From NCBI GenBank assembly GCA_023255285.1, contig JALRIY010000037.1, positions 1-15,238 of the forward strand: DNA of 15,238 nt. The letters run 5' to 3'. The notes under the pieces were generated by a model, which was not told the DNA's origin, searched no databases, and was given only the letters and a program-made list of their open reading frames with translations. The translations under genes were made by a program, and so were the position numbers. Shown piece by piece: positions 1-7,153 of the stretch (position 1 is the first letter of the stretch; the number at the start of each line of letters is the position of its first letter). The stretch is from Algoriphagus sp. (lineage in GTDB: Bacteria > Bacteroidota > Bacteroidia > Cytophagales > Cyclobacteriaceae).

Positions 1-1484
1 TTGAAGTTTCTGTTGTTGTCCTGACCGTCTCGGTTGGCAACTGGATTTCGTGGATTGTTAAAACCTCTTGAAGCTGTTCCTGCATAGCCCCCAAACTCAT
101 CGTATACTGGGATGATTGATGGCATACGGAAGGCTTGCAAGATGTCGTTCTCATCATCAGATACACCACGTCCTCCAGTACCACCTTGCTGACCCAATAC
201 CTGACGGTAAGTTGCTTGGAAGTTTTGACCAACACGGATTCTGTTGGTAACATCAAATTCAGAATTGGCACGCAAAGAATATCTTTTAAAATTGTTGCCA
301 ATCATGATTCCTGCTTGCTCCTGCACACCCAAGCCAATGTAGAATCTAGACGTTTCAGAGCCCCCATTGAAGCCCAAAGAGTGTCTATTCAAAGGAGCCA
401 TACGGGTTAAAGCAGCATACCAATCGGTTCCTTCACCTGTCATTGCTCTTGTTAATTGACGAACAGTTCCTGCTGAAGGATCCACGTTATACCACTCGCG
501 CTGCTGATCGATTTGTGCTTGAGATAGAGGACCTGGCTGACCAGATAATACTCCATAAGCGCCCGTAGTAGGATTTTTTGTAATTAAACTTAAATAATAC
601 GGCATTACTGGTGTAGCACCTGTGCCAAACTGTGGATGTCCATAGGCTGGAGCACGATTTTGAAGAGCTGCAGTGTTTTTCTCTGCCAACCAAGTAAAAT
701 CTGCATACCCCTGAGGGCTAGCCATATCCAAACCAGTTCCTGGGTCAGTCACCCCATACATACCGTTGTAATCTACACGTAGCTTCTTATCTCTAGCACC
801 ACGCTTAGTAGTATAGACGATAACACCGTTTGCGGCACGAGCTCCGTAAATGGAAGCTGCAGCAGCATCTTTCAATACGGTAGTGGACTCGATGTCGTCA
901 GGATTCAAGAAATCTGTAGATCCAGTAGGCAATCCATCAACAATATACAAAGGCTCGTTACCCCCGAAGGCACCGAAACCACGTACACGAATAATGGAAG
1001 AAGTACCTGGCTGACCGTTGGTGATGACTGTTACACCTGAAACACGACCTTGAAGGGTCTGCTCGATGTTACCAGTTGGAATTACAGTCAAATCCTTTGG
1101 ACTAACTGTCGAAATAGCACCTGTGGTTTCTCTTCTTGAATCGATAGAGTAACCAGTTACTACGAGTTCAGTAAGTGTTCTTTCATCGGGATTCATGGTG
1201 AGATCCACCACACTTCGAGCACCTACTACTTGTTCAACAGTAGTGTAGCCGATAAAAGAGAAAACCAAGGTAGCTTGGTCATTTGGGACATTGAGGGAAT
1301 ATTTACCGTCAATGTCAGTGGCAGTTCCGTTTGTCGTTCCTTTAACAAGGATAGATACTCCCGGAAGGCCCATGCCATATTCATCAAGGACTGTACCTGT
1401 CACTGTTTTCTGCGCATAGGCAGCCGAGACAGTAAGTACCAAGAGTGTGAGGCACACACTTAGGAATTTGTAAACATTTTTCAT
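1..1484 (-). CDS. SusC/RagA-family TonB-linked outer membrane protein (partial, N-terminal half)
   Basis: This is the N-terminal 494 codons of a TonB-dependent outer-membrane transporter; the C-terminal barrel lies beyond the left edge. Seen: a signal peptide (residues 1-24, cleavage after AYA before Q25), a carboxypeptidase-regulatory-like domain (about 26-98, with GVSILVKGTTNGTATDIDGK), a TonB-box-like segment (LTELVVTGYS, 104-113), and a plug domain with the SusC hallmarks GNEPLYIVDGLP (175-186) and LKDAAAASIYGARAANGV (204-221). In this family the porin works with a SusD lipoprotein to import glycans or peptides; SusD would follow downstream, outside the window. The start is taken at 1484 (MKNVYKF); an in-frame ATG two codons earlier (1488-1490) is equally possible. 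No substrate can be assigned. The reading frame is intact to the window edge, so it is cut by the window, not by a mutation. Confidence 0.95.
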   Translation of the reverse strand, partial: MKNVYKFLSVCLTLLVLTVSAAYAQKTVTGTVLDEYGMGLPGVSILVKGTTNGTATDIDGKYSLNVPNDQATLVFSFIGYTTVEQVVGARSVVDLTMNPDERTLTELVVTGYSIDSRRETTGAISTVSPKDLTVIPTGNIEQTLQGRVSGVTVITNGQPGTSSIIRVRGFGAFGGNEPLYIVDGLPTGSTDFLNPDDIESTTVLKDAAAASIYGARAANGVIVYTTKRGARDKKLRVDYNGMYGVTDPGTGLDMASPQGYADFTWLAEKNTAALQNRAPAYGHPQFGTGATPVMPYYLSLITKNPTTGAYGVLSGQPGPLSQAQIDQQREWYNVDPSAGTVRQLTRAMTGEGTDWYAALTRMAPLNRHSLGFNGGSETSRFYIGLGVQEQAGIMIGNNFKRYSLRANSEFDVTNRIRVGQNFQATYRQVLGQQGGTGGRGVSDDENDILQAFRMPSIIPVYDEFGGYAGTASRGFNNPRNPVANRDGQDNNRNF

Positions 1485-1543
1485 AAACATAGATAGATTG
1501 GGTAACAAGATTAATCTCAATAACTTGTTTGTTAATTGAAAAT

Positions 1544-1555
1544 GCAATCGTTTGC
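1544..1555. promoter_or_regulatory. LacI-family operator-like palindrome upstream of the susC-like gene
   Basis: The 12-mer GCAATCGTTTGC is an imperfect palindrome centred on CG, with GCAA/TTGC arms. This is the general shape of LacI/GalR-family operators (GCAAnCGnTTGC). It lies about 54 bases upstream of the susC-like start, where a regulator could block transcription. An overlapping alternative dyad AATCG-TTTG-CGATT (1546-1559) also exists. No LacI gene is in the window, so the assignment is inference from the motif only. Confidence 0.35.
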
Positions 1556-1624
1556 GATTATTCTTAAAATAATTGCAATAGAACGTCCAATTTTTTTTTT
1601 AAGGATTCTATTGCGCCTATACCT

Positions 1625-1636
1625 GGTCAAATGACC
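1625..1636. repeat. Short perfect inverted repeat GGTCA-AA-TGACC
   Basis: Two perfect 5-base arms are separated by two bases, in the intergenic region about 135 bases upstream of the susC-like start. The size and symmetry fit a dimeric regulator site or a tiny hairpin. No regulator family is indicated. Confidence 0.25.
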
Positions 1637-1644
1637 TGCGAACT

Positions 1645-1671
1645 AAAAAAACCGATAGGTTTGACATCGGT
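1645..1671 (-). terminator. Rho-independent terminator-like hairpin, minus strand
   Basis: Read on the minus strand, ACCGAT, a 9-base loop and ATCGGT are followed directly by seven T. The stem is only 6 bp with a possible G-U extension, so it is modest. It would end transcription coming from the TPR gene, whose stop is about 325 bases upstream, or from an unannotated transcript in between. It also insulates the susC-like gene. Confidence 0.5.
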
Positions 1672-1996
1672 CGATGCTAGGTGAGAGAAGGAATTGTCTA
1701 AGTAATTTTACACATAGGCTCTTTTTTCGGGTTAGTTAATCTATTCTTGACCTCCAATGTTAAATAATCTTAAAGAAAAAACAAATTATCTGTGCCAAAT
1801 AAAATTTGAAATCAGGAAAAAAAAATATGCCTAGATGCCGATTACCCATTATTTCACTAGCAATAACTCCTATGATAATATTAAAAATAAAATGAGTAGC
1901 GCCCTTGCATCACACTAGCTTAACACCCTTGGAGGAAAAATTAAATTATCCCGATCAAACGCAACAGATAAGGTTTTCTTATTTGAACTTATTATT

Positions 1997-3811
1997 TCAA
2001 TCCAATTGGAAAAACAAGCCAAATTCCGGATCTATTTTTGCTTTAGCGCGTAAGAAGGGATTAACTACCATGGCCTTTTCGAGGTAAAAACTCATAGATT
2101 CCAATTGACCCAGTTCCAACGCAACCATAGCAAGTCCATAATAACCGTATCCCGACTCCCTATCCGCAAGCACAGCAGATTCAAAAGATAAATTTGCCGA
2201 GGCATAATCGCCAACTAAAAAATTAGCAAGTCCCTGGTTAAATAAATCATCCGCGTCTTTGCTTGCATTTCCAAAACGGAGTAGCGCCAATTTGTAATCT
2301 CCCCTTCGGATATCTAGGGCAGCCCTCAATAAATCTATGGTTGAGACCAATTTGGGAGTTGATTTTGCAAGCACAGAAGCTTTTGAAAGTACCTTATAAG
2401 CTTCCCAATAGGATCCTTGAAGGGCAAGCAACTGTCCAAGATTGTATAAGGTCAACGGATCCTCTTGCAGTCGATTTGCTTCAGCCAATAGTCGAGCTGC
2501 TTCTTCCCACAAGATTTCTTTAGATCCTAAATCGTGTACTGCTTGACTTTGTCGCATCCGCACCACAGCAAGGTTACTCAAAACGCTCGACTCCTGATAC
2601 CAGCGCCACATCGAAGATAATACCCACAATTTTTCGTCAAGGTGAGGACAGGTAGCTGCTACTTCTACCCATTCTTCGTAAGTCCATTGATTTTTTGCAT
2701 TAGGATGACTTACTTCTTGTAAATAGGCTTTTTGATTTTTTGTTATCCCTGATGCGGGCATGGCGGTGACCTCTACTTTCACTGCGCGTAATTTGGGATA
2801 AATTTGAGCGGCTACTTCTTCAAAACCTGGCATTGCATTTAATTGAGCAACTTGATCAAAATAGGATCCTTGCTTGCTAAGGATTTCGAAATAAACGGAC
2901 TTTTGTGCTTCCGAAAGATTTGAATCCGCTGCTACAAATAATCTAAAATCAAACCAATCATTCCACCTAGAGTCAATTTTAAGTTGATCACTGGAGATTT
3001 CTGGAAAAAATTGTTGCAACTTTTGTCCAATTGTTTCAGCTCGTAGATAACCCAATTGGCTTGAGCGACCCTCTAACAGCTCGGGGGATTGTAGGCCAGT
3101 GACCCTTATTGATTCTATGTCGGAATTCTGTTCTAAAAAAAGAGCCATTTCATCCAGTACTCGCTCATTTTCTGACCCGAGCATCCATTCGGACTTTCCC
3201 ACTGCAAAGGTAAAGAAATAGACCTGTGTTACTGATCGCCTATCCTGTGGTTGCTTTTCTTCAAAGTCAAACTTTCCAATCACAGGGGTGCGTTCACCTG
3301 GACGGGGCTGCCCTAAACGAACCAGGAACTGGGGAGCCTTAATTCCCTTTGCCAATACTTTGGTTTCAAGAGATGCAAGCTCCCGACCTTCTACGTATCC
3401 AAGCTCCAAACTTGCCCCCTCCATCCAAGGAGAAAATGAAAAAGCAACCATTTCATTGAAACTGATTTTTCCATTTCTTTCTTTTAAATCTATAGCTCCC
3501 AAATCCAAATAGAATTCGTCACTTCGTAAGGACAATAAGAGCCGGCGAGTCTTGGAGAAAACCCCCGAAGTAGCAGGTATAGAACCAGAAACTTCAAACC
3601 GGACTGAATCACCATGCACCTGAAGTATATCGGGAATAACCCTGGCATTCTTTAAATAGGTACTAGTGGATTGCTTGGGCTGCTGAGCAACTAGCGGTTC
3701 TACGAGTAAAAAAAAATAAAGGACAGCATAAAACAATCTGATTATCAAGCGAGTTTGCCTATTACTTGCTTTTTTTAATACCTTTGTTTGAATCCATTCT
3801 GCCCCAACCAT
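1997..3811 (-). CDS. Exported protein with OmpA-like region and C-terminal TPR repeats
   Basis: A 604-residue protein of unknown function, probably periplasmic or attached to the outer membrane. Seen: a hydrophobic signal sequence (about 23-42, LFYAVLYFFLLVEPLVA, then QQ); an Ig-like N-terminal region opening with ARVIPDILQVHGDSV (56-70); an OmpA-like stretch at about 197-275 (FTFAVGKSEW, then IESIRVTGLQSPE and LGYLRAETIGQKL) ending in KVEVTA (345-350); and TPR-type helices at about 408-590 (LYNLGQLLALQGSYWEAYKVL; FNQGLANFLVGDYASANLSF; GYYGLAMVALELGQLESMSFYLEKAM). The frame is open upstream to 3913, but the extra 34 residues precede the signal sequence and overlap pspC and its promoter, so I place the start at 3811. 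A TTG at 3748 would give an even more typical signal peptide. A role in envelope assembly or peptidoglycan contact is only a guess from the domains. Confidence 0.8.
   Translation of the reverse strand: MVGAEWIQTKVLKKASNRQTRLIIRLFYAVLYFFLLVEPLVAQQPKQSTSTYLKNARVIPDILQVHGDSVRFEVSGSIPATSGVFSKTRRLLLSLRSDEFYLDLGAIDLKERNGKISFNEMVAFSFSPWMEGASLELGYVEGRELASLETKVLAKGIKAPQFLVRLGQPRPGERTPVIGKFDFEEKQPQDRRSVTQVYFFTFAVGKSEWMLGSENERVLDEMALFLEQNSDIESIRVTGLQSPELLEGRSSQLGYLRAETIGQKLQQFFPEISSDQLKIDSRWNDWFDFRLFVAADSNLSEAQKSVYFEILSKQGSYFDQVAQLNAMPGFEEVAAQIYPKLRAVKVEVTAMPASGITKNQKAYLQEVSHPNAKNQWTYEEWVEVAATCPHLDEKLWVLSSMWRWYQESSVLSNLAVVRMRQSQAVHDLGSKEILWEEAARLLAEANRLQEDPLTLYNLGQLLALQGSYWEAYKVLSKASVLAKSTPKLVSTIDLLRAALDIRRGDYKLALLRFGNASKDADDLFNQGLANFLVGDYASANLSFESAVLADRESGYGYYGLAMVALELGQLESMSFYLEKAMVVNPFLRAKAKIDPEFGLFFQLD
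3754..3786 (+). promoter_or_regulatory. Bacteroidota-type promoter for the PspC-domain gene
   Basis: A perfect -7 element TAccTTTG (3779-3786) is preceded by a -33 TTTG (3754-3757) with a 21-base spacer, matching the phylum consensus TTTG-N19..21-TAnnTTTG. The predicted transcription start near 3793 leaves a leader of about 17 bases before the ATG at 3810. The promoter lies inside the 5' coding part of the divergent TPR gene. Confidence 0.6.
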
Positions 3812-4028
3812 GGAAAAAATAAAACTATTTTTTGAAGAACACGCATTCGGTGTGTGTTCCCGACTAGGAGAGCGATTACATTTTCCGATCGACAGCATTC
3901 GCTTATTTTTCATTTATACTTCATTCGTTACGCTTGGATCTCCAGTGGTGCTTTACGTTTCCCTGGCAATGATGATGAAGATTAGAACCTACTTTAGGAA
4001 AAAAAATCACCCTGCTTTATTTGACTAA
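3810..4028 (+). CDS. PspC-domain small membrane protein
   Basis: A 72-residue protein covering one PspC domain. Seen: the conserved opening AFGVCSRLGERL (12-23), then IRLFFIYTSFVTLGSPVVLYVSLAM (30-54), a single membrane segment with the family's central glycine/proline kink, and a short basic tail. PspC proteins of enterobacteria take part in the phage-shock (membrane stress) response; small stand-alone versions are common in Bacteroidota and their role is not well defined. The start ATG overlaps the ATG of the divergent TPR gene in the same CCATGG. The stop overlaps the stop of the convergent glycosyltransferase gene by four bases (4025-4028). The near-perfect promoter just upstream supports a real, independently transcribed gene despite its small size. 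Confidence 0.85.
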   Translation: MEKIKLFFEEHAFGVCSRLGERLHFPIDSIRLFFIYTSFVTLGSPVVLYVSLAMMMKIRTYFRKKNHPALFD

Positions 4029-5023
4029 AGCTCAGTAAATTTCTTAACCCTACGCAATAGTGTAGGCACTGCAAGAATTTTAATTGGACCCAAACTTGAA
4101 GCCATCCTTTTCGAATGGCTTTGGTTTTTCCGATGCTTCTTGGTCTTACCAAAATTAAGGTATCCTGAAATAATCGCCTGGGCTAATTTAGGCTGACCTT
4201 TTAAAAAGAAGGTACATGCTGCAGCGCCTTCCAAGAGTGCCTTTAGCATAAATGCCCAAGCAAACTGGCTCCTGCTACTATTTTTATAAAGCATCAAGAG
4301 ACTATTTCGAATGTTCAAATATAATTTTTGAGGGCTACTACGACCCAAGGTCCCACCTCCTAGGTGGTATACGGTTACTGATCCAAGATATCCAATTTTT
4401 CTTTCAACTTGACGGAGCCTCCAGCACAGATCAATTTCCTCCATGTGAGCAAAAAACTGATTATCAAATCCTTGCTGATTAAAAAAATCATTTGCACAAA
4501 TAGCTAAACAGGCTCCAGATGCCCAATCCACCTCCACGCTATCGTCGTATTGCCCTTGATCCTGTTCGAGGTGATTCCAAATCCTTCCTCTACAATACGG
4601 ATAGCCCAAAGCATCGATGTAGCCTCCTCCTGCTCCTGCATGATCAAAGGTTGATCTGTCTTTCCAGGACAATACCTTCGGCTGAACTGCTGCATAGCGT
4701 TTCTTTTTCTGGAGAAAATCCACTAACCCTTGATCCCAACCGGCAGTAACCTCCAAATCTGTATTGATTAAAATAAAATGGGCATATTGCCCTCGAAGTC
4801 GCTCCAATCCATAATTGTAGCCTCCTGTAAATCCATGATTTTTTTCAAGAGGAAGTAGTCCAACTGCTGGAAATTCTTTACGTACATAATCCAAAGATCC
4901 ATCTGTACTGGCATTGTCTATCAACCATAGGTCATGAACACTGTGTTTGACCACGGAAGGTAAAAAAGTAGGGAGAACTGTTTCTCCGTTGTAATTAAGT
5001 AGAACGATCGCGCAGGATTTCAT
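4025..5023 (-). CDS. Family 2 glycosyltransferase (GT-A fold, rhamnosyltransferase-like)
   Basis: A 332-residue GT2 enzyme that would transfer a sugar from a nucleotide donor to an envelope glycan or lipid acceptor at the inner face of the membrane. Seen: the nucleotide-binding start VLLNYNG (7-13), IDNASTDGS (35-43), NHGFTGGYNYG (62-72), the metal-binding DxD equivalent NTD (87-89), ASGACLAI (168-175) and HMEEIDLCWRLR (193-204), which contains the catalytic-type acidic residues. This arrangement is typical of WbbL/rhamnosyl-type GT2 proteins. The C-terminal 90 residues are basic with a moderately hydrophobic helix (about 255-275), suggesting membrane association. Its ATG overlaps the ybaB stop (ATGA, 5020-5023), so translation is probably coupled. 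No other polysaccharide genes are nearby, so the acceptor is unknown. Confidence 0.9.
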   Translation of the reverse strand: MKSCAIVLLNYNGETVLPTFLPSVVKHSVHDLWLIDNASTDGSLDYVRKEFPAVGLLPLEKNHGFTGGYNYGLERLRGQYAHFILINTDLEVTAGWDQGLVDFLQKKKRYAAVQPKVLSWKDRSTFDHAGAGGGYIDALGYPYCRGRIWNHLEQDQGQYDDSVEVDWASGACLAICANDFFNQQGFDNQFFAHMEEIDLCWRLRQVERKIGYLGSVTVYHLGGGTLGRSSPQKLYLNIRNSLLMLYKNSSRSQFAWAFMLKALLEGAAACTFFLKGQPKLAQAIISGYLNFGKTKKHRKNQSHSKRMASSLGPIKILAVPTLLRRVKKFTEL

Positions 5024-5355
5024 CCAAATAAATTACCTAGATCCATTCCAGGAATAGAAGGAATCATCCCTTCTGTAGCGGTTTTCATTTCTTGTTTGAT
5101 CTTTTCATCTATGGCCTCCATGGCCTTATTAGTGGCAGCAACAATTAAGTCGCTCAGCATCTCTCGATCTTGAGGGTTGAGTAAAGATTCATCCAAATCC
5201 ATGGTAAGTACCTGACGAGCACCACTTACTTGCACTTTGACAAGGCCTGCCCCAGATTCCCCTTCGGCTCTTAAGTGGACCAATTTGGCCTGCGTTTCCT
5301 TTATTTTGGCCTGAGCTTCTTTTACCTTGCCCATCATGCCCATGAAATCAAACAT
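5020..5355 (-). CDS. YbaB/EbfC family nucleoid-associated protein
   Basis: A 111-residue protein with the usual length and layout of YbaB/EbfC: an N-terminal amphipathic helix rich in K, E and Q (MMGKVKEAQAKIKETQAKL, 7-25), a beta section (VKVQVSGARQVLTMDLDESLL, 39-59), a helix (DREMLSDLIVAATNKAMEAID, 63-83) and a flexible glycine/methionine-rich tail ending in GMDLGNLFG. Family members form tweezer-like dimers that bind DNA and help organise the nucleoid. In many bacteria ybaB sits beside dnaX and recR; here it lies 67 bases downstream of hisS and overlaps the glycosyltransferase start by four bases, an arrangement for which I know no functional reason. No hairpin separates it from hisS, so read-through is likely. 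Confidence 0.93.
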   Translation of the reverse strand: MFDFMGMMGKVKEAQAKIKETQAKLVHLRAEGESGAGLVKVQVSGARQVLTMDLDESLLNPQDREMLSDLIVAATNKAMEAIDEKIKQEMKTATEGMIPSIPGMDLGNLFG

Positions 5356-5422
5356 ATCTAGCTGTATTTATTTTCTATTTTAACACACGGATCGAATACT
5401 TGTTTGGCTTGAATTTTAGGCC

Positions 5423-6787
5423 CTATTTTTTTAACATTGCTATAGCTTCTGTCAAGGTATGTGACTCTTGCTCTCCTGTTGTTAAATTCTTTATCATAAG
5501 CCTTCCAGATGCAATTTCTTCATCCCCGCAAATCCCTACAAAAGGCAATTCTTTTTTGGAAGCATACTCAAGTTGCTTTTTGAGTTTGGACACCTCTGGA
5601 TAAAGTTCTGCTCTCACCCCTTCTGCTCTTAAAGCTTTCAACCAGCGCAATCCATACTCCAACCCTGCTTGATCAAAATGAGCCAGAAGTACTTGAGTAC
5701 CCGCAAGCCGCTCCTCAGGAAATAAGTTTAACTCTTCCAAAACGTCATACAAGCGGTCTACCCCAAATGAAAAACCAACTCCTGGCACACCTGGCAAACC
5801 AAATACACCGGTTAGGTTATCGTATCTGCCACCACCACTCACCGAGCCGATGGACACCCCATTTACCTTCACTTCAAAAATCGCCCCAGTATAATAGGAC
5901 AATCCTCGGGCAAGCATGGGATCAAAATCCACATGATCTAATGGGATACCCAACTGCTCGAGAAAACGAAACACCTCTTCCAATTCTTTTACACCTTGTA
6001 ATCCTACGGGAGATTGATTTAGAAACTGAGTCAAAATAGCCAACCGCTCCTTTACTCCAGACGCTAAATTTACAAGGGGCAGCAACTTTTGGATAGAAGC
6101 CTCTTCAAATCCCCGTTGAAGCAGCTCTTCTTTTACTTTTTCCCACCCTATTTTATCCAATTTATCAATGGCAACGCAAAGCGGACTTTCTTTTCCTTGT
6201 TCGCCTATCGCTTCAGCGATGCCTGCCAATATTTTTCGATTATTGACTTTAATGGCATAGTCCTTCAACCCAAACTTTGCAAACACCTGTCTAATCATCC
6301 AAATTATTTCCGCTTCACAGAGCAAACTTTCTGTACCTACCACATCGGCATCGCATTGATAGAATTCGCGGTACCTTCCTTTTTGGGGACGGTCTGCTCG
6401 CCAAACTGGCTGGATCTGGTAGCGCTTAAACGGGAACGAAAGCTCGTTGCGATTCATGGCCACGTAACGTGCAAATGGGACCGTCAGGTCGTAGCGCAGT
6501 CCTTTCTCGGAAAGCTTGGTCAAATTGGCAGCAGAACCCTTGGGTAAATCTTCTGAAGTAAGGCCTTTTAAAAAATCTCCACTATTCAATATTTTGAATA
6601 AGAGCTGATCTCCTTCATCTCCATATTTACCCGTAAGCGTACTGAGATTTTCCATGGAAGGAGTCTCAATCTGCTGGTAACCAAAGAGCTGAAAAGTATC
6701 CTTGATAGCGTCCAGAATATAATTTCTACGTGCCATTTGAAGTGGACCAAAATCGCGGGTACCTTTGGGAAGACTAGGCTTTTGCAT
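5423..6787 (-). CDS. hisS: Histidyl-tRNA synthetase
   Basis: A 454-residue class II aminoacyl-tRNA synthetase that charges tRNA-His with histidine in the cytoplasm. Seen: the N-terminal PKGTRDFGP (7-15), motif 1 region ending IETPSMEN (40-47), RYDLTVPFARYVA (98-110), motif 2 (RYQIQPVWRADRPQKGRYREF, from R122, with the ATP-binding R130), the histidine-specific HisA signature LARGLSYYTGAIFEV (292-306), GGGRYDNLTG (318-327), motif 3 GVGFSFGVDRL (336-346), and a C-terminal anticodon-binding domain (about 363-454). The length is usual for the Bacteroidota form. The ATG at 6787 directly precedes QKPSLPKGTRDFG, and a -7-like element lies just upstream. It appears to be the first gene of a hisS-ybaB-glycosyltransferase run. 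Confidence 0.98.
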   Translation of the reverse strand: MQKPSLPKGTRDFGPLQMARRNYILDAIKDTFQLFGYQQIETPSMENLSTLTGKYGDEGDQLLFKILNSGDFLKGLTSEDLPKGSAANLTKLSEKGLRYDLTVPFARYVAMNRNELSFPFKRYQIQPVWRADRPQKGRYREFYQCDADVVGTESLLCEAEIIWMIRQVFAKFGLKDYAIKVNNRKILAGIAEAIGEQGKESPLCVAIDKLDKIGWEKVKEELLQRGFEEASIQKLLPLVNLASGVKERLAILTQFLNQSPVGLQGVKELEEVFRFLEQLGIPLDHVDFDPMLARGLSYYTGAIFEVKVNGVSIGSVSGGGRYDNLTGVFGLPGVPGVGFSFGVDRLYDVLEELNLFPEERLAGTQVLLAHFDQAGLEYGLRWLKALRAEGVRAELYPEVSKLKKQLEYASKKELPFVGICGDEEIASGRLMIKNLTTGEQESHTLTEAIAMLKK

Positions 6788-6809
6788 GGCTTTTTATCAA
6801 AATTGAACT

Positions 6810-6817
6810 CAAATTTA
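6810..6817 (-). promoter_or_regulatory. Candidate -7 element for hisS
   Basis: On the minus strand TAAATTTG is a perfect TAnnTTTG match, 22 bases upstream of the hisS ATG. I see no TTTG at the proper -33 distance, so the promoter is only half supported. Confidence 0.35.
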
Positions 6818-6876
6818 CCCAAAATTCCCAAAATGAAGGAAGCATCTCGGGGAAAGACAATAATAAAATCAAAAGA

Positions 6877-6911
6877 TTTGTAGGCAAAAAAGATAAGTTT
6901 ATATACTTTTG
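6877..6911 (+). promoter_or_regulatory. Bacteroidota-type promoter for the small basic gene
   Basis: The -7 element TActTTTG (6904-6911) is perfect and followed by CAATCC. A -33 TTTG (6877-6880) lies 23 bases upstream, slightly more than the usual 19-21. The predicted start near 6918 gives a leader of about 34 bases before the ATG at 6952. It is divergent from hisS. Confidence 0.5.
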
Positions 6912-6951
6912 CAATCCGTTTCGAAATCAAAAATTTTAACTACATACGACC

Positions 6952-7095
6952 ATGGGTGTAACAACGCTTAAAAGAAAACTGAAAAGAAAAAGACAAGGTC
7001 AGACTGGACGAGTGATCAAAATCAAGCAATTGTGTGCGAAGCCTGTGATCAAAAATGTTGACGTTGAAGAATTAAAAGCATCTTTTGGAAAATAA
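6952..7095 (+). CDS. Small, highly basic 47-residue protein of unknown function
   Basis: A short frame ATG...TAA encoding 47 residues. It begins MGVTTLKRKLKRKRQGQTGR, continues with VIKIKQLCAKPVIKNVDVEEL (21-41) and ends in KASFGK. The first half is dominated by lysine and arginine (8 of residues 7-20), the second half is mixed with acidic residues, as in small ribosome- or nucleic-acid-associated proteins. I do not recognise a named family, though short basic proteins of this kind are common in Bacteroidota. Support for a real gene: a perfect -7 promoter element 41 bases upstream, a strong terminator 20 bases after the stop, coding-like composition and no competing frame. Its position opposite hisS hints at a translation-related role, which is inference only. 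Confidence 0.75.
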   Translation: MGVTTLKRKLKRKRQGQTGRVIKIKQLCAKPVIKNVDVEELKASFGK

Positions 7096-7114
7096 ATTGG
7101 ATGTTTTTCTAAAA

Positions 7115-7150
7115 AAATAAAAATAGCGGCTAATGCCGCTATTTTTATTT
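7115..7150. terminator. Strong bidirectional rho-independent terminator
   Basis: A perfect 16-bp stem (7115-7130 with 7135-7150) closes a TAAT loop. The GC core AGCGGC/GCCGCT is flanked by an A-run on the left and a T-run on the right, so it works in both directions. It lies between the stops of the small basic gene (7095) and the convergent phosphodiesterase gene (7154). Confidence 0.93.
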
Positions 7151-7153
7151 ACC

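Larger units (their letters stand above)
1491..1996. other. Long intergenic region, no convincing gene
   Basis: About 500 AT-rich bases lie between the susC-like start and the stop of the TPR gene; both are on the minus strand. No open frame here looks like a gene. It holds a LacI-type operator-like palindrome (1544-1555), an inverted repeat GGTCA-AA-TGACC (1625-1636), and a minus-strand hairpin followed by seven T (1645-1671). The stretch 1672-1996 shows no further hairpin or promoter match that I can support. No good TAnnTTTG element was found in front of the susC-like gene; TAATCTTG (1513-1506) is one base off but sits too close to the start. Confidence 0.6.

Noticed and set aside
1905..2087. 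60-residue plus-strand open frame in the 3' end of the TPR gene
   Set aside because: Mostly antisense of the TPR gene, no promoter and no recognisable feature.
3812..3913. N-terminal extension of the TPR protein by 34 residues
   Set aside because: It precedes the signal sequence, overlaps pspC on the other strand and looks like antisense of that gene.
6089..6547. 152-residue plus-strand open frame
   Set aside because: Antisense of hisS, whose motifs are unmistakable.
6586..6930. 114-residue minus-strand open frame overlapping the hisS start
   Set aside because: Out of frame with hisS and crosses the divergent promoter region; composition is not gene-like.
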